Shown: piece by piece, positions 6,423 to 13,395 of the stretch
Position numbering within the stretch: the stretch's first letter is position 1
Layout: every line of letters starts with the position of its first letter
Source of the DNA: Lachnospiraceae bacterium
GTDB lineage: Bacteria > Bacillota > Clostridia > Lachnospirales > Lachnospiraceae
Direction: 5' to 3'
Assembly: GCA_900765975.1 (NCBI GenBank)
Contig: CAAFTS010000181.1
Span: 1 to 13,803, forward strand
DNA: 13,803 nucleotides
The notes under the pieces: generated by a model
Databases searched by the model: none
What the model was told of the DNA's origin: nothing
The model's input: the letters and a program-made list of their open reading frames with translations, nothing else
Translations under genes and position numbers: made by a program

Positions 6423-6803
6423 ATGATGGAAATTATTTTAAGTAATGCGAGTACGAAACCGATTTATGAACAGATTACCTCTCAGATTAAAGGGATGATT
6501 ATGAGTGGTGAATTAAAACCGGGAGATCCTATGCCGTCTATGAGGAAATTGGCGAAGGAGTTGCATGTCAGTGTGATTACGACGCAGCGGGCATATGATG
6601 ATTTGGGAAAAGATGGATTCATTGTGACCGTTCCGGCAAAGGGAACTTTTGTTTCTGCACAAAATCAAGATTTTATCCGGGAGGAAAATCTGCGTAAGAT
6701 CGAAGAGAATCTGTCAGAGGTGTGCGAACTTGCAAGACAGAATGGGGTATCACTGGAATCTTTGAAAGAGATATTAGAAGTATTCTATTGTGGAAACGAG
6801 TAG
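6423..6803 (+). CDS. GntR family (YtrA subfamily) transcriptional repressor
   Basis: A 126-residue regulator. Residues about 14-76 form the GntR winged helix-turn-helix: IYEQITSQIKGMIMSGELKP, then a PSMRKLAKELHVS recognition region, a YDDLGKDGFI helix and a GTFV wing. The tail of about 45 residues is a short helical dimerisation arm with no ligand-binding FadR/UTRA domain, which defines the YtrA type. Such proteins repress the ABC transporter operon they sit in and respond to cell-wall-active compounds or related stress, often by an unclear signal. Two adjacent ATGs (6423, 6426) are possible; AGGAT at 6412-6416 is six bases from the first. It is the first gene of the operon and its own promoter carries the dyads at 6333-6380. 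Confidence 0.92.
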   Translation: MMEIILSNASTKPIYEQITSQIKGMIMSGELKPGDPMPSMRKLAKELHVSVITTQRAYDDLGKDGFIVTVPAKGTFVSAQNQDFIREENLRKIEENLSEVCELARQNGVSLESLKEILEVFYCGNE

Positions 6804-6830
6804 TTGGAAAGAGAAAAAAGTAAAGGGTGA

Positions 6831-7700
6831 ATGAAACGTATGGTAGAGAATGCTATTCAAATTCAGAATTTGTCAAAGGTATACGAAGATTTCTCCTTGA
6901 AGAATATTACATTAAATATTCCAAAGGGGAGTATCTTGGGCTTGGTCGGCGCCAATGGTGCGGGCAAGTCCACGATGATTCAATCGCTGTTGGGATTGAT
7001 TCGTTCAGAGTATGATGCAATCAAAATTTTAGGAAAAGATTTGCGAACACAGGAAAAGGAAATCAAAGAAGATATTGCGGTTATCTATGATGTGAGTCAT
7101 TATAATCTGCAATATACTCCTAAATTTATCGGCTCGATGCTGCAAAAGGTCTATCGGAACTGGGATATGGAAAGATATCATGGATATTTGAAAAGATTTG
7201 GACTTCCAGAAGATAAGAGATTAAAAACTTTTTCGAAAGGAATGAAGATGAAACTGGAGTTTGCAATTGCCTTTAGTCATGCTCCGAAAATATTGATTTT
7301 AGATGAGGCGACCAGTGGGCTGGATCCGGTTTTTCGGGATGAGATTCTGGATTTGATTCGAGAGTTTACTGAGGAGGAAGAACATACAGTGCTGATGTCT
7401 TCTCATATTACAAGCGACTTGGATAAAGTGGCGGATTATATCGCGTTGATTCACGACGGAACATTACAGTTTGTGAAGACTTATGATGAAATGCGGGATG
7501 ATTATAGAATCCTGCATTGCGGAAAGGACTTTTTTGAAACGCTGAGAGAGGAAGATATCGTATCTTTCAAAAAAGAGCCGTATGAGTATAAGGTGCTTGT
7601 CAAAAATAAAAATGAGATTCTGCGTGTATTTCCGGAGCTGGAGATGGAAAGGGCATCAGTGGAAGATATCATGTTATTTTATGTGAAAGGAGAAATGTAG
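6831..7700 (+). CDS. ABC transporter ATP-binding protein (YtrB/BcrA-like)
   Basis: A 289-residue cytoplasmic ATPase. Walker A is GANGAGKST (40-48). The ABC signature is the degenerate FSKGMK (134-139), typical of YtrB and bacitracin-type exporters in place of LSGGQ. Walker B is ILILDE with D158/E159, followed by the D-loop TSGLDP, and the H-loop is H192 in SSHIT. No clear Q-loop glutamine is seen near IAVIYDVSHYNL, also common in this subfamily. The C-terminal 70 residues are a variable domain. The start is uncertain: AAAGGG at 6822-6827 is very close to ATG 6831 and rather far from ATG 6840, which would drop only three residues. It lies 27 bases after the repressor and one base before the permease gene, so it should pair with that permease. 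Substrate is unknown; an exporter or peptide-sensing role is the family guess. Confidence 0.92.
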   Translation: MKRMVENAIQIQNLSKVYEDFSLKNITLNIPKGSILGLVGANGAGKSTMIQSLLGLIRSEYDAIKILGKDLRTQEKEIKEDIAVIYDVSHYNLQYTPKFIGSMLQKVYRNWDMERYHGYLKRFGLPEDKRLKTFSKGMKMKLEFAIAFSHAPKILILDEATSGLDPVFRDEILDLIREFTEEEEHTVLMSSHITSDLDKVADYIALIHDGTLQFVKTYDEMRDDYRILHCGKDFFETLREEDIVSFKKEPYEYKVLVKNKNEILRVFPELEMERASVEDIMLFYVKGEM

Positions 7701-7701
7701 A

Positions 7702-8352
7702 ATGTGGGGGATTGTGAAAAAAGATTTTTATGATACCTTTTGTATTCCGAAAAATACGTTGTCGAGCCTAGGAGGATATCTGGCGCTGTTTGTTTTGGCA
7801 TTTTTGTTCGGGCCTGATAGCACAATGATGCCGGTGTTTTTGGTGTTGTGTATTCCGATGACTACCGTAGCTGTTCTGCAGTCGGCATTGGAGCAGGATG
7901 CGATGGTAAAATTTGATGAGATCCTGCTGACATATCCGCTTACGAAAAAAGAAATTGTGCTGGCAAGGTTTATAGACAATTTGATATATGTTGGTATAAA
8001 TGCAGTGATTAGCATCTTGATGATGCTGGCTTATGTATATGGCGGGAAGACAACGGATCTTCAGACAGGTTTATGGTATTGTGCAGCCGGACTTGTTGTT
8101 TCTCTTGTTACCACTGCGGTTTTCAGTGTGGGATTTTATATTTTGGGAAATAAAAAAGGAACCATTTTATACATAGCGTTAGTGGTGGTGGCAGCAATTG
8201 CATATGGCATGATGCAATTTGATTTTTCTTTTGCGTGGATTTTAAACATGAATCCTTGGATGCTGTTTGCAATCGGGCTTGTGATTGGGATATTGTCCAT
8301 GCTGGGAAGTTACTGGGGATGTGTGAAAATATACACAAGACATCACTCCTAA
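7702..8352 (+). CDS. ABC-2 type transporter permease
   Basis: A 216-residue, very hydrophobic protein with about six membrane helices: roughly residues 23-40, 43-62, 95-113, 124-147, 153-171 and 184-205. A short amphipathic N-terminus (MWGIVKKDFYD) precedes the first helix. The cytoplasmic segment between helices 2 and 3 contains the conserved-looking LLTYPLTKKEIVLARF, a region typical of the ABC2 permease coupling helix. AAAGGAG at 7686-7692 serves ATG 7702, which starts one base after the ATPase stop, suggesting translational coupling. A single permease implies a homodimeric channel with two copies of the ATPase. No other membrane or substrate-binding gene follows before the purine promoter. 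Confidence 0.9.
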   Translation: MWGIVKKDFYDTFCIPKNTLSSLGGYLALFVLAFLFGPDSTMMPVFLVLCIPMTTVAVLQSALEQDAMVKFDEILLTYPLTKKEIVLARFIDNLIYVGINAVISILMMLAYVYGGKTTDLQTGLWYCAAGLVVSLVTTAVFSVGFYILGNKKGTILYIALVVVAAIAYGMMQFDFSFAWILNMNPWMLFAIGLVIGILSMLGSYWGCVKIYTRHHS

Positions 8353-8397
8353 TCAATTCATATTAGAAAATCTACAGAATCAAAGCTCTCTTTTTAG

Positions 8398-8426
8398 TTG
8401 AACTTATAAAAACAGGCGATTATAAT
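8398..8426 (+). promoter_or_regulatory. Strong sigma-A promoter of the purO-AICARFT operon
   Basis: TTGAAC (8398-8403), a 17-base spacer, and TATAAT (8421-8426). Transcription should begin near 8433, giving a leader of about 42 bases. This leader is too short for a purine riboswitch and I see no PurBox-like repeat. No good terminator separates it from the permease gene (8353-8397 has only four-base stems), so read-through from the ABC operon is possible. Confidence 0.85.
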
Positions 8427-8460
8427 GAAGATGTGAAACTGACGAATGAGTTTATAACAA

Positions 8461-8466
8461 AAGGAG
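8461..8466 (+). promoter_or_regulatory. Ribosome binding site AAGGAG that sets the start at 8475
   Basis: AAGGAG is eight bases before ATG 8475. An upstream in-frame ORF start at 8433 coincides with the predicted transcription start and has no such site. Confidence 0.82.
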
Positions 8467-8474
8467 AGCTATCT

Positions 8475-9188
8475 ATGAATATGTTATCCATTGAACAGGA
8501 ATTAAAGAACAATGCATATCCGGGAAGAGGGATTATCCTTGGGAAGAGTGCGGATGGGAAAAAGGCAGTTGCTGCGTATTTTATTATGGGGCGCAGTGAG
8601 AATAGCCGCAATCGTGTGTTTGTGGAAGAGGGAGAAGGAATCCGTACACAGGCATTTGACCCGTCTAAGTTGACAGATCCAAGTTTGATTATTTATGCGC
8701 CGGTGCGTGTTCTTGGAAATAAAACAATTGTAACAAATGGGGATCAGACAGATACCATTTACGAAGGTATGGATGATCAACTAACCTTCGAACAGTCTTT
8801 GCGTTCCAGAGAGTTTGAGCCGGACGCACCGAATTATACACCACGTATTTCCGGTGTTATGCACGTGGAAAAAGGGGGTTATAATTATGCGATGTCAATC
8901 TTAAAGAGCAATAACGGCAATCCGGACAGTTGTCATCGTTTTACATTTTCTTATAAGAATCCGGCAGCAGGAGAAGGCCATTTTATTCATACTTATATGC
9001 ATGACGGCAATCCACTTCCGAGCTTTGAAGGCGAGCCGAAACTGGTTTCCATACCGGATGATATGGAAGTGTTCACAGAGTTGCTGTGGAACAGTTTGAA
9101 TGAAGAAAATAAAGTCTCTCTGTTTGTACGTTACATTGATATCGAGACAGGTGCTTATGAGACAAAGATTGTAAATAAGAATAAATAA
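8475..9188 (+). CDS. purO: IMP cyclohydrolase, PurO type
   Basis: A 237-residue enzyme closing the purine ring of FAICAR to give IMP, the last step of de novo IMP synthesis. The N-terminal YPGRGIILG segment and the following GKKAVAAYFIMGRSENSRNR block are hallmarks of the PurO-type (Ntn-fold) cyclohydrolase. This is unrelated to the IMPCH domain of the usual bifunctional PurH. Further family blocks are FEPDAPNYTPRISG and HRFTFSYKNPAAGEGHFIHT. The next gene is AICAR formyltransferase, starting ten bases downstream with its ribosome binding site overlapping this stop codon, so the two act in sequence and are probably translated together. No signal peptide; cytoplasmic. First described in Archaea but also found in clostridia. 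Confidence 0.9.
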   Translation: MNMLSIEQELKNNAYPGRGIILGKSADGKKAVAAYFIMGRSENSRNRVFVEEGEGIRTQAFDPSKLTDPSLIIYAPVRVLGNKTIVTNGDQTDTIYEGMDDQLTFEQSLRSREFEPDAPNYTPRISGVMHVEKGGYNYAMSILKSNNGNPDSCHRFTFSYKNPAAGEGHFIHTYMHDGNPLPSFEGEPKLVSIPDDMEVFTELLWNSLNEENKVSLFVRYIDIETGAYETKIVNKNK

Positions 9189-9198
9189 GGAGCGCAAA

Positions 9199-10377
9199 AT
9201 GAAAGAATTAGAATTGAAATATGGCTGTAACCCAAATCAGAAACCGTCCCGTATTTATATGCAGGATGGAAGTGAACTTCCAATCGAAGTGTTGTGTGGA
9301 CGTCCTGGATATATTAACTTTTTGGATGCGTTCAACGGCTGGCTACTTGTTTCTGAACTGAAAAAGGCAACAGGACTTCCGGCAGCTACATCTTTTAAGC
9401 ATGTATCTCCGGCAGGTGCAGCGGTAGGACTTCCGTTGACAGAGACTTTGGCAAAGATTTACTGGGTAGATGATTTGGGAGAATTGTCACCGCTGGCATG
9501 TGCTTATGCAAGAGCAAGAGGCGCGGATAGAATGTCTTCTTTTGGAGATTTTATCGCATTATCTGATGTGTGTGATGTGGATACAGCCAGACTGATTAAA
9601 CGTGAGGTTTCCGATGGAGTGATTGCACCGGGATTTGAACCGGAGGCTCTGGAGCTTTTGAAACAGAAGAAAAAAGGAAATTACAACGTGATTCAGATTG
9701 ACCCGAATTATGTGCCGGCTCCGTTGGAACATAAAGAAGTGTTTGGAATTACATTTGAACAGGGAAGAAATGAATTGAAGATTGACGAGGATTTCTTCTC
9801 AAATGTTGTGACAGAGAATAAAGAAATTCCGGAAGAGGCAAAAATCGATCTTGCAATTTCTATGATTACGCTGAAATATACACAGTCCAATTCTGTATGC
9901 TATGTCAAGGGCGGACAGGCAATCGGTATCGGTGCAGGACAGCAGTCACGCATCCACTGTACTCGTCTTGCAGGTCAGAAAGCAGACAACTGGTGGCTGC
10001 GTCAGTCTCCACAAGTATTGGGATTGCAGTTTAAAGATGGCATCGGACGTGCAGACCGCGACAATGCAATTGATCTGTATATCGGGGAAGAATATATGGA
10101 TGTTCTGGCAGATGGTGTTTGGGAAAATACATTCAAAGTAAAACCGGAAGTATTTACAAGAGAAGAGAAACGTGCATGGCTGGATAAAATGACAGATGTA
10201 GCTCTTGGTTCTGATGCGTTCTTCCCGTTTGGGGACAACATTGAGCGTGCTCATAAGAGTGGTGTAAAATATGTGGCACAGCCGGGCGGTTCTGTTAGAG
10301 ATGATAATGTAATTGCTGCATGTAACAAATATGATATGGCAATGGCATTTACCGGAATCCGTTTGTTCCATCACTAA
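9199..10377 (+). CDS. Stand-alone AICAR formyltransferase (PurH C-terminal domain only)
   Basis: A 392-residue enzyme transferring the formyl group of 10-formyl-THF to AICAR, giving FAICAR. It starts directly at the formyltransferase domain (KYGCNPNQKPS), while bifunctional PurH carries about 200 extra N-terminal residues for the cyclohydrolase. Catalytic Lys67-His68 lie in SFKHVSPAGAA. Other conserved blocks are CAYARARGADRMSSFGDF, GIGAGQQSRIHCTRLAG and the C-terminal FTGIRLFHH. No residue loss is seen. AAGGAG at 9187-9192 gives good spacing. The cyclohydrolase step is supplied by the PurO-type gene just upstream. Homologs are sometimes annotated purH; that would be misleading here because the IMPCH domain is missing. 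Confidence 0.94.
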   Translation: MKELELKYGCNPNQKPSRIYMQDGSELPIEVLCGRPGYINFLDAFNGWLLVSELKKATGLPAATSFKHVSPAGAAVGLPLTETLAKIYWVDDLGELSPLACAYARARGADRMSSFGDFIALSDVCDVDTARLIKREVSDGVIAPGFEPEALELLKQKKKGNYNVIQIDPNYVPAPLEHKEVFGITFEQGRNELKIDEDFFSNVVTENKEIPEEAKIDLAISMITLKYTQSNSVCYVKGGQAIGIGAGQQSRIHCTRLAGQKADNWWLRQSPQVLGLQFKDGIGRADRDNAIDLYIGEEYMDVLADGVWENTFKVKPEVFTREEKRAWLDKMTDVALGSDAFFPFGDNIERAHKSGVKYVAQPGGSVRDDNVIAACNKYDMAMAFTGIRLFHH

Positions 10378-10402
10378 AATAAATAACAAAATAGTGTTTT
10401 TT

Positions 10403-10452
10403 AAATGCTCTGAGGCGGCGCGGCTGTTTCGGGGCATTTTTGTCTTTCTTTT
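10403..10452 (+). terminator. Intrinsic terminator of the purine operon
   Basis: AAATGC (10403-10408) pairs with GCATTT (10434-10439), and the stem extends inward with CTCTGAGG against TTTCGGG through several G-U pairs, closing over a GC-rich loop. It runs into TTTTTGTCTTTCTTTTTA. It starts about 25 bases after the stop of the formyltransferase. Confidence 0.85.
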
Positions 10453-10472
10453 TATCTGGTTACAGAAAAGAT

Positions 10473-10501
10473 TTGCAAAGTCGGGTGGGTTGTGAGAAAA
10501 T
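10473..10501 (+). promoter_or_regulatory. Possible promoter of the t6A operon
   Basis: TTGCAA (10473-10478), a 17-base spacer, and GAAAAT (10496-10501) is the best candidate between the upstream terminator and tsaE. The -10 is poor. A promoter is needed here, but this position is a weak call. Confidence 0.35.
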
Positions 10502-10533
10502 AGAGTGATGTAAATAGTAGGAGGCTATAGAGT

Positions 10534-10962
10534 ATGGTAATAGAAAGCAAAAGTCCTGAAGAAACATTTCAGTTGGGAATGGAACTTGCACGAAACGCAG
10601 TTCCGGGGCAGGTGTTCACCCTGACCGGAGATTTGGGCGTTGGGAAAACAGTATTTACACAAGGGTTCGCGAAAGGACTGGGAATTGAAGAGCCGGTCAG
10701 CAGTCCGACATTTACAATCGTACAAGTATATGAAAGCGGAAGACTTCCGTTTTATCATTTCGATGTATATCGGATTGGTGATGTGGAAGAAATGGATGAG
10801 ATTGGATTTGACGATTATGTGATGGGGGATGGAGTTTCCCTGATTGAGTGGGCGAACTTAATTGAAGAGATTTTGCCGGAACATCGCTTTGAAGTGACGA
10901 TTGAAAAAGAGTTGCAGCATGGATTTGACTATCGGAAAATCACAATAGAAGAAATAAAATAG
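10534..10962 (+). CDS. tsaE: TsaE, ATPase of the t6A37 tRNA-modification complex
   Basis: A 142-residue P-loop ATPase that activates the TsaBD complex during N6-threonylcarbamoyladenosine synthesis at tRNA position 37. Walker A is GDLGVGKT (32-39); SSPTF (56-60) and HFDVYR (75-80) are the switch-like blocks; SLIEWAN (102-108) is the Walker B-like region with Glu105 and Trp106 typical of the family. Full length for the family. AGGAGG at 10519-10524 is nine bases from ATG. It begins the canonical Firmicute order tsaE-tsaB-rimI-tsaD. Confidence 0.96.
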   Translation: MVIESKSPEETFQLGMELARNAVPGQVFTLTGDLGVGKTVFTQGFAKGLGIEEPVSSPTFTIVQVYESGRLPFYHFDVYRIGDVEEMDEIGFDDYVMGDGVSLIEWANLIEEILPEHRFEVTIEKELQHGFDYRKITIEEIK

Positions 10963-11004
10963 AAATGAAATATAATTGAATGAAAATCGAATGGGAGGCT
11001 GAGT

Positions 11005-12204
11005 ATGAGAGTACTGGCAATTGACAGTTCCGGGCTGACCGCCTCGGTTGCAATTGTAGAGGAAGAGGTTACGATTGCAGAATATACGGTTAATTACAAA
11101 AAGACACATTCACAGACGTTGCTGCCGATGATTGATGAAATGGTGAAAATGACAGAGACGGATTTGGATACGATTGATGCAATCGCAGTGGCAGGAGGTC
11201 CGGGGTCTTTTACAGGACTGCGGATTGGTTCGGCAACTGCAAAAGGATTGGGGCTTGCGTTAGATAAACCTTTGATTCATATACCTACAGTGGATGGGCT
11301 GGCGTATAATGTGTATGGGTGTGAAGATCTCATTTGTCCGATTATGGATGCAAGACGAAATCAAGTGTATACCGGCATGTATACATTTTCATGGAAAGCC
11401 GGAGAAAAGGAAAATCAATGCCTTAGGGAACCGGTCTTTCAAGTGCTGAAGATGCAGATGGCGATTTCGGTGGAGGAATTGATTCGTCGTTTGAATAACT
11501 ATGGGCGCAGAGTGGTGTTTGTAGGAGATGGAGTTCCGGTTTATAAAAATGTTTTGGCAGAAGGATTGAAAGTGCCTTATACTTTTGCTCCTGCTTATAT
11601 GAATCGCCAGCGGGCAGCAGTTGTTGGAACGCTTGGTATTAAATATTACAAAGCGGGAAAGATAGAAACGGCAATGGAGCATCAGCCGGAGTATTTGCGA
11701 GTATCGCAGGCAGAGAGAGAGAGGGCGGAACGGGAGAAAAACTCCAAAATAACGGTGCATAAGATGAAGTTTGAGGAATCAGCGGCAGTTGCGGAGATGG
11801 AGCATCAGATTTTTCCGGATAAATGGAGTGAACGTGCAGTGCTGGATACGTTGGAAAATGAACAGACGATTTGTCTGACAGCAGAAAAGGCCGGCAGATT
11901 GATTGGATATTTATTTGCCTATGTGGCAGCAGATGAGGCGGATATTGCGAGAGTCGCTGTTTTGAAAGAATCGCGGAAACAAGGCGTTGGAAGTGAATTG
12001 ATGAAAGAACTAAAGAAAGTCGGACAAGAGCAGGAACTGAAAAAGCTGCTTTTGGATGTGCGCCGCAGCAATACAGCGGCCAGAGCATTTTATAAAAAGC
12101 ATGGATTTACAGAAGATGGAGTGCGTCCGGGATTTTATGAAAAGCCGGAAGAAGATGCGGTTCTGATGAGCTGTGAAATAGGTACAGAGAATCAGGAACA
12201 ATAG
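11005..12204 (+). CDS. TsaB-RimI fusion: t6A complex subunit joined to ribosomal S18-type N-acetyltransferase
   Basis: A 399-residue protein. Residues 1-232 are TsaB, the inactive ASKHA-fold partner of TsaD: RVLAIDSSG at the start, THSQTLLPMID, GGPGSFTGLRIG (64-75) and MDARRNQVY, ending in PEYLR (228-232), the usual TsaB C-terminus. A charged linker (about 233-248, rich in Arg and Glu) leads to a GNAT acetyltransferase domain (about 250-390). That domain has the acetyl-CoA pyrophosphate loop RKQGVG (324-329), the LLLDVRRSNTAARAFYKKHG region and an FYEKPEEDAVLM C-terminus typical of RimI, which acetylates the N-terminal Ala of ribosomal protein S18. The two are normally separate neighbouring genes, so the fusion fits gene order with the intergenic region lost. 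The frame is continuous and both halves look intact. GGGAGG at 10993-10998 serves ATG 11005. It lies 42 bases after tsaE. In many bacteria RimI and the Tsa genes are clustered though their functional link is unclear. Confidence 0.95.
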   Translation: MRVLAIDSSGLTASVAIVEEEVTIAEYTVNYKKTHSQTLLPMIDEMVKMTETDLDTIDAIAVAGGPGSFTGLRIGSATAKGLGLALDKPLIHIPTVDGLAYNVYGCEDLICPIMDARRNQVYTGMYTFSWKAGEKENQCLREPVFQVLKMQMAISVEELIRRLNNYGRRVVFVGDGVPVYKNVLAEGLKVPYTFAPAYMNRQRAAVVGTLGIKYYKAGKIETAMEHQPEYLRVSQAERERAEREKNSKITVHKMKFEESAAVAEMEHQIFPDKWSERAVLDTLENEQTICLTAEKAGRLIGYLFAYVAADEADIARVAVLKESRKQGVGSELMKELKKVGQEQELKKLLLDVRRSNTAARAFYKKHGFTEDGVRPGFYEKPEEDAVLMSCEIGTENQEQ

Positions 12205-12219
12205 GATTCTGTATTTTGC

Positions 12220-12225
12220 AGGAGG
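12220..12225 (+). promoter_or_regulatory. Ribosome binding site AGGAGG that sets the start at 12234
   Basis: AGGAGG is eight bases before ATG 12234. A TTG at 12216 is in frame but lies upstream of this site. Confidence 0.85.
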
Positions 12226-12233
12226 GAAGGACG

Positions 12234-12473
12234 ATGCGCCAGTATCGGAAAGAAACAAAAGAAATTGTTTGTGTAGAAAAAATCGTTTGTAATCAGTGCG
12301 GAAAAGAAATTCCGGTATCCAATGGGCATGAAAACGAAGGTGTATTTCATGCAGATTATCAATGGGGATATTTTTCGGAAAAGGATGGGCAGCGACATAG
12401 ATTTGATTTGTGTGAAAAATGTTACGATAGCTTGCTGCAAGGATTTCAGATACCGGTGGAAATAGAGGGATAA
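12234..12473 (+). CDS. Small two-CXXC (zinc-ribbon-like) protein of unknown function
   Basis: A 79-residue protein with CNQCGKEI (C19, C22) and CEKCYDSLL (C60, C63), a spacing that suits a zinc-binding treble-clef or ribbon. The 37 residues between hold aromatic blocks such as FHADYQWGYFSEKDGQRHRF. No signal peptide or membrane segment. Its strong ribosome binding site and tight packing (29 bases after tsaB-rimI, one base before the RNase Z start codon) argue that it is a real, translated gene. It could be a nucleic-acid-binding accessory protein, but nothing here proves that. I do not recognise a named family. Confidence 0.85.
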   Translation: MRQYRKETKEIVCVEKIVCNQCGKEIPVSNGHENEGVFHADYQWGYFSEKDGQRHRFDLCEKCYDSLLQGFQIPVEIEG

Positions 12474-12474
12474 T

Positions 12475-13380
12475 ATGTTAGATGTTTGTTTGCTTGGCTG
12501 CGGTGGGATGATGCCGCTGCCATATCGCTGGCTGACTGCTTTGCTGACTAGATTTAATGGCAGCAGTCTGCTGATAGATTGTGGAGAGGGAACTCAGATT
12601 GCAATTAAAGAAAAGGGATGGAGTTTCAAGCCGATTGATGTGATTTGCTTTACCCATTATCATGGGGATCATATCAGTGGTCTGCCGGGACTTCTTTTGA
12701 CGATGGGAAATGCGGATCGGAGAGAACCGCTTACTTTGATTGGTCCAAAAGGGTTGGAACGTGTAGTCAATGCGCTGCGGGTGATTGCGCCGGAACTGCC
12801 GTTTCCGATTATTTACAAGGAAATCGAAGGTGCTGAACAGGTTTTTGAGATGAATGGGTATCGGCTGAAGGCATTTCGCGTCAATCACAATGTACTTTGC
12901 TATGGATATACATTGGAGATTGACCGAGCAGGGAAGTTCGATCCGGAACGTGCCAGGGAAGAAGGAATCCCGCAAATGTATTGGAAACATTTGCAAAAGG
13001 GAGAGACTGTTGAATATGAGGGGCGGACGCTGACACCGGATTTGGTATTGGGACCGCCGAGAAAAGGATTGAAACTGACATATACAACAGATACCCGCCC
13101 TACAAATTCTATTCGGGAAAATGCAAAAAATTCGGATCTGTTTATATGTGAAGGCATGTATGGCGAGAAGGAGAAGGCGGCAAAAGCGGTAGAATATAAG
13201 CATATGACATTTTATGAGGCTGCTCAGCTGGCGAAGGATGCGGAGGTTGGAGAACTTTGGCTGACACATTATAGTCCGTCTATGCCGTATGCGGAAGAGT
13301 ATATGGATGAGGTGCGTAAAATTTTCCCGGGCGCGAAAGCGGGAAAAGATAAAATGTCCACAGAGTTAAAGTTTGAATAA
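12475..13380 (+). CDS. rnz: Ribonuclease Z (tRNA 3' endonuclease, MBL fold)
   Basis: A 301-residue metallo-beta-lactamase-fold enzyme that cleaves tRNA precursors 3' of the discriminator base, needed for tRNAs lacking an encoded CCA. The zinc-binding motif THYHGDH (60-66: H61, H63, D65, H66) is preceded by LIDCGEGTQ, a hallmark of RNase Z. Later come HNVLCYGY (second-shell His), TTDTRP (bridging Asp), EYKHMTF and WLTHYSPSM (last His ligand). A glycine/proline-rich arm around GPPRKGLKLT is present, and length fits the short (RNase ZS) form. ATG 12475 follows the previous stop by one base with GAGGG just upstream, so translational coupling is likely. Placement in the t6A operon joins tRNA 3' processing with tRNA modification. 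Confidence 0.93.
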   Translation: MLDVCLLGCGGMMPLPYRWLTALLTRFNGSSLLIDCGEGTQIAIKEKGWSFKPIDVICFTHYHGDHISGLPGLLLTMGNADRREPLTLIGPKGLERVVNALRVIAPELPFPIIYKEIEGAEQVFEMNGYRLKAFRVNHNVLCYGYTLEIDRAGKFDPERAREEGIPQMYWKHLQKGETVEYEGRTLTPDLVLGPPRKGLKLTYTTDTRPTNSIRENAKNSDLFICEGMYGEKEKAAKAVEYKHMTFYEAAQLAKDAEVGELWLTHYSPSMPYAEEYMDEVRKIFPGAKAGKDKMSTELKFE

Positions 13381-13395
13381 AAAGAGGATAGTTGT

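Noticed and set aside
8353..8397. Terminator after the ABC permease gene
   Set aside because: Only four-base stems (TAGA/TCTA, AAAG/CTTT) are present before the T-run; not convincing.
8433..8474. Upstream extension of PurO from ATG 8433
   Set aside because: It coincides with the predicted transcription start, lacks a ribosome binding site, and the family N-terminus fits ATG 8475.
8427..8474. Purine riboswitch or PurBox upstream of purO
   Set aside because: The leader is about 42 bases, too short for the aptamer, and no PurBox-like paired motif is visible.
9946..10437. 163-residue minus-strand open frame opposite the AICAR formyltransferase
   Set aside because: It is antisense to a strongly conserved enzyme and crosses the terminator; no motif.
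10971..10976. TATAAT between tsaE and tsaB-rimI as a promoter
   Set aside because: The matching -35 position reads GAAGAA; insufficient support.
12478..13269. 263-residue minus-strand open frame opposite rnz
   Set aside because: It lies antisense to a clear RNase Z gene, has a low-complexity, Cys/Phe/Ser/Arg-rich composition typical of shadow frames, and has no family motif.
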